A stretch of DNA of 64,000 nucleotides from positions 1,488,001 to 1,552,000 of the forward strand of contig NW_024104129.1 of assembly GCF_003945595.2 (NCBI RefSeq), given 5' to 3'. Source of the stretch: Pipra filicauda (Eukaryota; Chordata; Aves; Passeriformes; Pipridae). This document shows, one piece after another, positions 56,151 through 64,000 of this stretch. A program made the position numbers and the translations under genes. Positions within the stretch are counted from its first letter, which is position 1; every line of letters starts with the position of its first letter. The notes beneath the pieces are model-generated. The model saw only the letters and a program-made list of their open reading frames with translations, had not been told where the DNA came from and ran no database searches.

Positions 56151-59100
56151 ATGCATGAATTGTGTCAAAACTGTCAACACTACCTGAATTATTTCTTAAT
56201 AGGAATATAATGTGTGCAAGCAGAATTTAGAAAATGGACAAACGAATTATGTCTATATCTTCTTTGTTTCTTTCTTTCTGTTCAGAAAGGAATTCTGCAA
56301 TTGTGCTACATGGAAAACTCATTCCAAGGGGTTGGAGAATTCAGTAATTTTTCAGCATCTGGTTGGGGTCATGTTTGCCCCATCTGTCCCTGATTTCTGA
56401 GGATAAAACAAGTGTTCAGTAATAACTAATTTGTTTCTCTATGTTACACTTGTGCTAAGATGGCTCATTTAGAACAAGACATTTTCAGAGTAGATTTCAG
56501 GAAAAGTATTCCTAAATATTTTGCCGTTATTATTTATAATCTTGAAAATAAGTATTTCTTTCATGTGACTGTTTGGGTATTTCTATGCCCTGGTGTCAGC
56601 GGTATAAAGCTATATCTCATCAGTCAATCAACTGGCACCAACTGGCACCTGGTTGTAACAAGGGTCTTTTGTAAAAAAGTTTATTAATATTATAGTAATA
56701 TTTTTCCACCTGAGACTCTCAACACATGATCATGAGACAGCATCTGCATCTGCAGCCTATATAGAGCGAAATTAATGCTTAGAGAGAAGTAACTTTTTTA
56801 AAGTCACCAAGTAGACTTGCAGCAGAATTGGGAATAGGACCAGATTTCCCAGAGTCCCACTCTAGTATCTGATTTTGACAGCTATGCTCCCTCCCTTGAT
56901 TTTCCTTTCCCTCCCTACCTTCCCCCCCTCCCCGTTTCCTTTTCAGACATACAGTTCTCAGTCTTTTAGATTTATGCTGCAAAATGTAGACAGTAACACA
57001 GGAACTTGGCTTCTGCTTCACTCTTTTCATAAGAAATAATCTTGTATTAAAGCAAATATCAAGTAAAAGAAGAACATAAAAAATAAGCACTGTATTGATA
57101 CATATATTTCACTGTTTGATAGAGATAACTGTCTATAATTGCCTGAAAATAAAATTATTTGCTTGCTGTTTTTTGAGTTCCATATTTCTTTCTTATGCCC
57201 TAAAATGTTCTTTGGCTAGCTAGTGTGGGCAGAAAAATGAATCAGATAGATAGATTTCTAAAAGAAAATTAGACGGACTGCCCAAACTGTTATTCATGTA
57301 AAAATATTATTGTAAAAACCTTGTTTTTCACTATGTTATAAACTGCAGTGCTTCTGTTTATCTTCAGCAGAAAAATATAATTTCACGGTATGCTTCTGTA
57401 AATATTACTTCGGATTGAAAATTTGTTATTATCTGGTGTGAGATAGAAAATTATCATTTTATTTTAAGCTCTTGTTCAGTTTGTGTATGAAAGTATGCCG
57501 TCAAGCCTGATAAATGTTTCTTTATTTTAATTTCTTAAAAGAAAAGTGTAGATGTAAATTTCATTTCCTTTCTGTGGGATTGCCTTTTTTTTTTTCCTAA
57601 GGTTTATAGAAGACCAATGATGTCAATAGATTTTATCATATGTGGGATATTGAGAATTGTTGAAATGTACAGCAATACTCAGCCTTCAGTGTACATTTTT
57701 CAGTAAGAGCCTTTTAATGCTTTTTATGGTGGCATTTTTTTAAAGAATTTACCCCTGTAATGTATTGTGAGATTACAAAATTTCATTTAATTAGCCCTGT
57801 TCTACCAAATGAAAATTAATCATAAGTTAAGTATAAAACAATCACCTTTAATTTTCAAAGTAGATTGGGGGATATACCCCAAGAAAGTCAGAAAACTCTT
57901 GTTCTATTGCAGGGTGGCTAGGTTTTTCCTATAGGTAACATTCAGAACCACGTGTTCCCCCACCTGCTGATTGGGAGAGGTTACCCCTCTCCCATTGATT
58001 ACTCTGTGTGGTTCACAGTTCTTTGTTTGTGATTTTTGTTGTTTGTTTTCTCCCCAATGGTATTTCTCTAAATTTACACTGAATTTCAAATATTATATTT
58101 TAAACTATTTACATAAATGACATTTGTTTATTTAAGCAAAATATAAACTGCATATACATATTTTGATGTCTTTCTGTATTATGCTTGAATATATGTATAT
58201 GAAGATATCTAATTAGAAGCTATTTCATTTAAAATTAATCAAACAAAACAAGAATATATAAATATCAAACGAAGAGCAGGTTCAGGCCTTCAGCATTCAT
58301 GTTTGTGCGAGTGTTGGAGATTTTTTGGGGGCAGACATTTCTCTTTGCCTGTTCTGGGCAGTGTGGTTAGATTTGAATTTTGTGTTTATATATTTAGATC
58401 TTCCAAGTACATGCTCGGCCTTCTACAGACTCAGCCTGCCCATGGGAACTGAGCAGAAAACATATTAGGAAGTAAAACTGTCCTGGATTTGGCTTGTCTT
58501 TATAGTAAGGCAGTTATAGTAAACTGACTTAATAGATTGTCTTTGGGCTCACATATCTGAAATATATGGCCTTACCCTTCACTGTGCTGAAATGTGTATT
58601 TCTTAATGATTCTGTGAGAAAAGAATTTATTGTTTGTTCAGCCCTGAGGTTCTAAGCAATCACCTGCCTAATCTGGTCTACCTGAGATAATTCCAGGAAG
58701 CAGTTACAAGGGTATATAAGTACAACATTCTGTCAGGAAATACTCTAAATGTGAACATAACTGTCTGTTGGAAATCGAAGGAAAAAAGAAAGGTTTAACA
58801 CCGTACATATAAACACTTCATTTTTTTAAAATTTGTTTTGCTTAGGGTAATAATTTCCAACTGCTTGAAAGCTAGAAATAACAACTTGGGAGAGGATAGG
58901 ATAGTGCAGGTGGTACATTCAGGAAAACCAGTTTGAACTCAAAAAAGACTTGAGTTGACTGACTTTAAGAGAAGCTCAATCAGTGAGGTCAGTCTGAGCA
59001 GTGAAATACTCACCAGACGAAAACAAAGGAAACTCTCCCTCCTAAACTTGGGCCAGGCAAATCCCTTAAAAAATAGATGAAATGGGATAAATAGGTGCAT

Positions 59101-59961
59101 TTGAGGTCCTATGATTTTGAGAAGTTGTATGAGAGAAGCGAAACTCTCTTGTGGCCCAAGAAGTTTAGAAGAAGTTGACTTTGATCTGCTAAGTCAGAAT
59201 GATTAGATAGGATCAGTAAGGACAAGGACTGGAATGGCAAAACTTTCATTGTATGTGAACTACTGTTCTTCCAACAGAGCAGTCACTGCAGTATGTACAC
59301 ACACATGCACACCTTTGAGGTTCTGTAGGTGGGAGTCATAAGGTTAGTGGATTGCCAGTCCAACTGAAAACAAAAAAAGCTAGTAGACTCTTGAAAATGC
59401 AAATCAGGATCCCTCACCCTCAAGAAACTCATAAATGGACAAAGATACATCAGTCCCTGACAGTGTTTCAGCTATATTGTTGCTGCAATCAGCATGAACA
59501 CTTAGTCAGTTGTTAGTCTTCTAACCCTACCCACAAAAAAATTTCTGTGGAGCTTTAGTGCTGCTTTCAGTCTTGATTAACTGGCACAGTATGGAGCCAG
59601 GTGAGAACCAGTCTTCTTCATTACTTGGTTAGTACTGCTTTGCAATAAGGAAACCTAATAAATGAACATGGTGTAATAGTTCTCTCCCTTCTCACATTTT
59701 CACCCTTGGCCAGGAGAAAAAAACTGACCCTTTATTTATTATGGTCAATAGTTTGAGTGGCCCAGAAAAAAACTTCATGGGCATTCTTCAACAAAATATG
59801 CATTCCCATGGATTTTGTAGTTCTTACTCAGCAATACAGGGTTGTTTTTTTTCAGAATAGTCGAAGTGGATGTTTTTTTCAGCTAAACCTCCAAAAAGAC
59901 CACCTGTTCTAAGAACTTTACATGTTGTAAAACATGTAAAATCAAAGCCACTTTGTTGGAC
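56151..59961. other. no gene recognised; one short hairpin
   Basis: AT-rich DNA. A perfect 8-bp inverted repeat GGGAGAGG-TTACC-CCTCTCCC lies at 57973-57993. An adjacent direct duplication CAACTGGCAC occurs twice near 56629-56648. A pyrimidine-rich stretch lies at about 56887-56945. No gene seen. Confidence 0.6.
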
Positions 59962-60195
59962 TACACAGCAGCTGAAGTTGGAAAGTGCCTGACTTCCTCT
60001 AGTCTGACCCTTCTCTGAACATAGGACCAGCAGGCTGCCCAGGACTGCATTCAGTCAGATTTTAAGTAATTCCAAAGAGGAAGGCTCCGCAAATTCCCTA
60101 TCCAACCTGTTCCAATGTCCAATAACCCTTAAATAGGAAAGTTTTTTTTCTTTCACATTTAAAGAGAATTTCCTATATTTCAGGGTTGATTATTC
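59962..60195 (-). mobile_element. old CR1 LINE, antisense, ~235 bp
   Basis: GACTTCCTCTAGTCTGACCC, GCAGGCTGCCCAGGACTGCA, CCTATCCAACCTGTTCCAAT and GAATTTCCTATATTTCAGGG follow the CR1 order on the minus strand. It is strongly diverged and the usual CATAGAAT terminus is missing. Confidence 0.75.
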
Positions 60196-62563
60196 TTTCT
60201 TTTCTTGGACACCACAGATCATGATTATTATCCTAAATATATTTTCTGTTCAGCTATTGATAGCAGAAAAAAATAAAGCAGAAGGAAACTCTGAAGGAAT
60301 AATAAAAATATAATAAAATAAAAATATAATAAAAATTAAAGCAGAAGGAAAACATATTGGGTTAAGTGAAACAGTTGCTTTCTAGATAGCAAAACTTACT
60401 CATATCATTTGTACAGACATGACAGGGTGCGCTCTCATCCTGTTTAAGCAGCAAGACTGTGCTCTGCAAAGCGTTTTTCTTTCCAAAGGCTGCATGTCAA
60501 ATTTCTTATCAAACTGAAAACTTTTAAAAATATATTGATTCATATTAAAACTTTATTCCTTCAAGCACCTTGTTAAAAACATCAGCTGATTCCTAGCACA
60601 GAGAAGTAGAATTTTCTACAGATTATTTTTCTGCATTTTTATATCCCTTCACATTTTTTTCTGTCACTTCCATAAGATATGCACTTTCAGTTTCCACCTA
60701 GAACAAGTGGTTTTTGTTCTACTTTAATTTTTAGCTTCACTTTTCACATTTTATGAATTATCAGACTTTTAGAGATGCCTTACTAGATGTACTTGGCATG
60801 ATTTGCATAGGAGTTCTAGTTTTGACAACCTTTTTTTATTTGTTCCTTTTTTTCTTTTTACCTTTTCATTTAAGTGGAGAATCTTTCTGCAAAATCTCAT
60901 ATAAAGATTATTCCAGATTTTCATAAAACTCTGTAAAATTATAATGATGCTGTCATAAAAGTCCCTTCATATATAGCTTCAACATTCACAATTTTTAATT
61001 GGAATTCACAACCTAAGCATCCAATGTGCAACATTTTTGAGCACTGTGGAAAAGAAAATATGATATGTAAACATAAAATTCAATTCTCACACTCATAAGG
61101 TTATTGCTAAAGTCTTTTACTGTCTTATCTCTCCAACATAAAACATGCTGTGTCTGTCACCCTCCTGCAGCCTAAAGTCTTAGACCTCGAGAATTTCAGC
61201 AGCATCCTAGGAAAGATGGTTAACTTTGCCATCATTGGAAAGGCTGAAGAAGTTATTGCTCAGTTCCCCATATGAGATGTGGGGAGCCTTCGAGGTTATG
61301 TGTAACACAGCGAAGGCAAACCTCGATGCATGTCTTGTGTTAACCAGCTTACATGGAAATCATAAAAATCAAATTTCTCATGTTTAAAAAGACTTATAAC
61401 CCTCATCGTCAGAAGTTAGAGGCGAAGGCACCAATTTTTATCAGTCTGTACTTTAATATAACCATTATTCTTTGCAGTTTAGTGCACGTATTACTAAATG
61501 CAGAGCTTATAATATTATACAGTACTGATTCACAGAAATTGCTTTTCTGTCACTGAAATGTGCTTTCATTAGGTATTTGAAGGATAAGAGCAGTTTGCCT
61601 TTAATCTATAGAAGTACAATCTTTACATAGTCAAATGACATTGGGTGTAGGGTATGTTTTCATTTTCAGGAAAATAAATCTTTAATTCCACACTCTGCAT
61701 GAGAATTTTGGCACTGAATTTAGAGTAGTTATAATTTTACTTTCATTTTTAACTTCCTCTTTTCTCAGGTACTACTCTGTCTTGGGGTTTTTGCCTGAAT
61801 CTGACTTTTAATGGCTGGACTAAAAGCCAAAATTGGCCTTTTGCAGTTTCTGATAAAAAGCAGAAAATAACTTTAAAGTAATATTTTAGAATAAATAAAA
61901 GTAAATAAATAAATTGACAAATGAAAACAACAGATACCAAGACCACTGCAGCTAATTGTATGAAGCGAAAAATATCCTTGAGAAGAAAACCAGTAATTTT
62001 ATTCTGGCTTGCTTGGAATATGCTCTCAGACTTTTGTCAGTACTTGTGAGTAGCCATATTCTTACAGATGATTGAGAAGATGAAGGTATAATAAAAGTAA
62101 TTAAGATTGAATAATCTATAAGGAACTAAAAGGTGAAGGTTCTAACATTTTACAGTTATCATAATGTGTCATCTTTGGAATTAAGGTTTTATGCTAGCCA
62201 AAATCTTTTGACAAAATATTAATCTGCTTCTCCATACTCATCTTGCCTCAAATACTCCTTGAAATTTAGCTGACAAAATTATTCATTACTTCTCATTTTA
62301 AAATGCTGCATGTTGCCTCTAGGGCTGCTAAGCAGCTACTCAATGTAAGTCAGAGAGATAACGTATTTTAGTGGTATATGAAGACATTTCTCATCAGCTT
62401 TGAAATAATCTTGCTGTTTTAAGGAAGGTGTGTTTAGATTACATTGTGATGCATTTTAATTTGCCTCTTACAACAAAAATTATAGGTGATTTAACCTGAA
62501 AAATATAATTTCCCCTTTTTGAAAAAAATAACATTAAAAACATCTTCCATAAAGAAATACTCA
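60196..62563. other. no gene recognised; A/T tract between direct repeats
   Basis: AT-rich DNA. TAAAGCAGAAGGAAA occurs at 60274-60288 and 60337-60351, enclosing a 48-nt A-rich stretch with two AATAAAAATATAAT units. Nothing else is supportable. Confidence 0.6.
60274..60351. repeat. 15-bp direct repeats enclosing an A/T-rich insert
   Basis: Exact repeats TAAAGCAGAAGGAAA at 60274-60288 and 60337-60351. The enclosed 48 nt are mostly A with ATAAT units. This resembles a target-site duplication around an A-rich tail, or a simple slippage duplication. Confidence 0.7.
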
Positions 62564-63168
62564 AGTTTTAGTTTGACCCTGGCTGACACCAGTTGCCCAC
62601 CAAAGTTGCTTTGTCACTGCCCTCCTCAGCTGGGCAAGGGAGAGAAAATATAACTAAAGGCTAATGGGTCAAGATAAGGGCAGGGAGAGATCACTCACCA
62701 GTGACTGTCATGGACAAAAAAGACTCCACTTAGGGAAATTGAATTTATTGCCAATGAAATCAGAGTAGAATAAGAAGTAAAACAAAATTTTAAAAACATT
62801 TTCCCTTCACCCCTCCCTTCCCTGATGTCAATTTTGCTCCCGATTTCTCTCCCTGCTCCCCTCCAGCAGCACAGGGGTGTGAAGAATCGGGGTTGCCATT
62901 AGTTCATCACGTTTCAGCTGCTCCTTTCTCTTCAGGGGGAAGACTCCTCACATTTTTCTACTGCTCTAGTGTGGGTCCCTTCCATGATGTACAGTCCTTC
63001 AGGAACAGGCTGCTCCAGCATTGGTCCCCTGCTGGGTCACAAGTCCTGCCAGCAAACCTGCTCCAGTGTGGGCTCCTCCCTCCATGGGGCCCCAGGCCCT
63101 GCCAGAAGCCTGCCTCAGTGTGGGCTTCCCATGGGATCTCAACCTCCTTCAGGCATCCCTCTGCTCCA
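62564..63168 (-). mobile_element. partial avian ERV LTR, same family as the one at 6 kb
   Basis: AGTTTTAGTTTGACCCTGGC, then GCCCACCAAAG, CAGCTGGGCAAGGGAGAGAA, GGGCAGGGAGAGATCACTCA and GAATTTATTGCCAATG (AATAAA on the minus strand, 62744-62749). GC-rich subunits follow, built on CTGCTCCAG-GTGGG-TCC. It breaks off after GGCATCCCTCTGCTCCAGGG near 63168, so the half present at 6.55-7.07 kb in the sister copy is missing. Open frames at 62893-63233 are by-products of the GC-rich repeats. Confidence 0.85.
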
Positions 63169-64000
63169 GGGAAAACTCAATACACTTACATACACAAATT
63201 ATGTACATAAACACTTCATTAAGTAGCAATTAATGACACAATTGCAGCACATGACAACCCATAATGCCTAATGTCATGAATTTGACATTCACAGCATCAC
63301 AATAAAGCAAAACAAAATTATGAAGTACATTTTCAGGTCCTAGTATTCACTAAACATAAGTAGTAAAACAGAACAAAAGCAAAAGCATTCATCTTTGGAG
63401 AGGAAGATACTATCTAAAGAATTAGAGCTGCCATTTGTGCTTTATGTTAATTCTGCTATGCCATATACAGTGCATTATATCTATTATTATGATAGGAAGG
63501 AAATGTCTGCATGTCATGGGATTTGGATGTGCTTTCAAGCCTGATATCTCTTTTACTCCAGTAAGTTAAATAAGCAGAAACATTAAATGCACATTTAAAT
63601 ATCATGCCACCAGAGTGCTTAATTACTGGACTTGATTTTCTGATGATGGATTAAGAATGAACTTCAGATATATAAAATGAGGTCCTCTGACCTGCTTTTA
63701 ATGGAGTTTGAAGGAGATGACAAGTAACCAGGCTCATTACTTTGATGTCCATACCAAAAGCAACTTGCAGATGCGCCAGATTAAGCTGGTGCTGTCCTTA
63801 AAACGATGAACTATTGAGCATTACACATGCCATGCATACTGCAGGTTAACAGTGAGTTCTTATAGCATGTCCAGGCACAGACCATGCAGGTTGACAGAGG
63901 CATCTGGGAGCAGCTTCAGATACTTCTGTGGTATTCAAGGTCCAAGCTGAGATATGATTCACTTCATTTCTGTGTGTTTGTTTCTGGAGGATTGAAACAT
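63169..64000. other. no gene or named repeat recognised
   Basis: AT-rich DNA to the window end with no supportable feature. Confidence 0.6.

Noticed and set aside
62893..63233. Three overlapping plus-strand open frames of 70-105 codons
   Set aside because: They translate the GC-rich subunits of an LTR in all three frames.
1..64000. CRISPR arrays, operons, ribosome-binding sites or prokaryotic replication origins
   Set aside because: The sequence is clearly vertebrate repeat-bearing DNA. No regularly spaced identical repeats or compact gene arrays were seen.

Overview
This window looks like about 64 kb of AT-rich, gene-poor bird nuclear DNA. The bird assignment rests on fourteen recognisable CR1 LINE pieces, several ending in the typical octamer-like tail (ATTCTATGATTCTATG), and on five solo or partial endogenous-retrovirus LTRs of avian type. 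I found no exon of a host protein-coding gene, no tRNA or rRNA gene and no CRISPR. It reads as an intergenic region or a very large intron. The only long, clearly real coding sequence belongs to a transposable element.

The centrepiece is a non-LTR retrotransposon of the RTE clade at about 11.02-13.77 kb on the + strand. It has a GC-rich 5' leader with ~35-bp tandem repeats, the N-terminal part of an AP-type endonuclease, an intact reverse-transcriptase frame (593 codons, YADD present) ending in a C2HC zinc finger, and a short 3' end with a hairpin and a TGATGA tail. An internal deletion with a frame change and one in-frame TAA have removed most of the endonuclease, so the copy is dead although its RT is open. 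A second, 5'-truncated copy (about 210 bp) lies at 6741-6950 inside an LTR and is flanked by an 11-bp target-site duplication. The last 32 nt of the body, including the hairpin, are identical in both copies although the adjacent coding parts differ at roughly one site in six. From family knowledge the best match is the AviRTE type, reported from a limited set of bird lineages and from filarial nematodes and attributed to horizontal transfer. That name is inference from motifs, not a database hit.

Layout: 0-0.66 kb antisense internal CR1; 3.6-4.5 kb a CR1 split by a solo LTR; 6.0-7.1 kb an LTR carrying the small RTE copy; 9.5-10.3 kb two CR1 pieces; 11.0-13.8 kb the large RTE copy; 15.6-18.0 kb two long antisense CR1s; 20.5-21.5 kb a complete solo LTR; 21.5-35.0 kb a 13.5-kb stretch with no transposon that I recognise, only simple A/C and T/G tracts; 35.0-36.2 kb a CR1 split by an ERVK-like solo LTR; 38-42.5 kb three CR1s; 48-50.3 kb two CR1s; 55-60.2 kb three older CR1s; 62.6-63.2 kb a partial LTR of the same family as the one at 6 kb. 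Three nested insertions give a relative order of events.

Limits: boundaries of old repeats are by-eye estimates (often +/-20 bp), family names come from remembered consensus features, and regulatory elements inside LTRs are motif-level only. I did not find a new multi-gene system. The most interesting material is the RTE element and its conserved 3' end.
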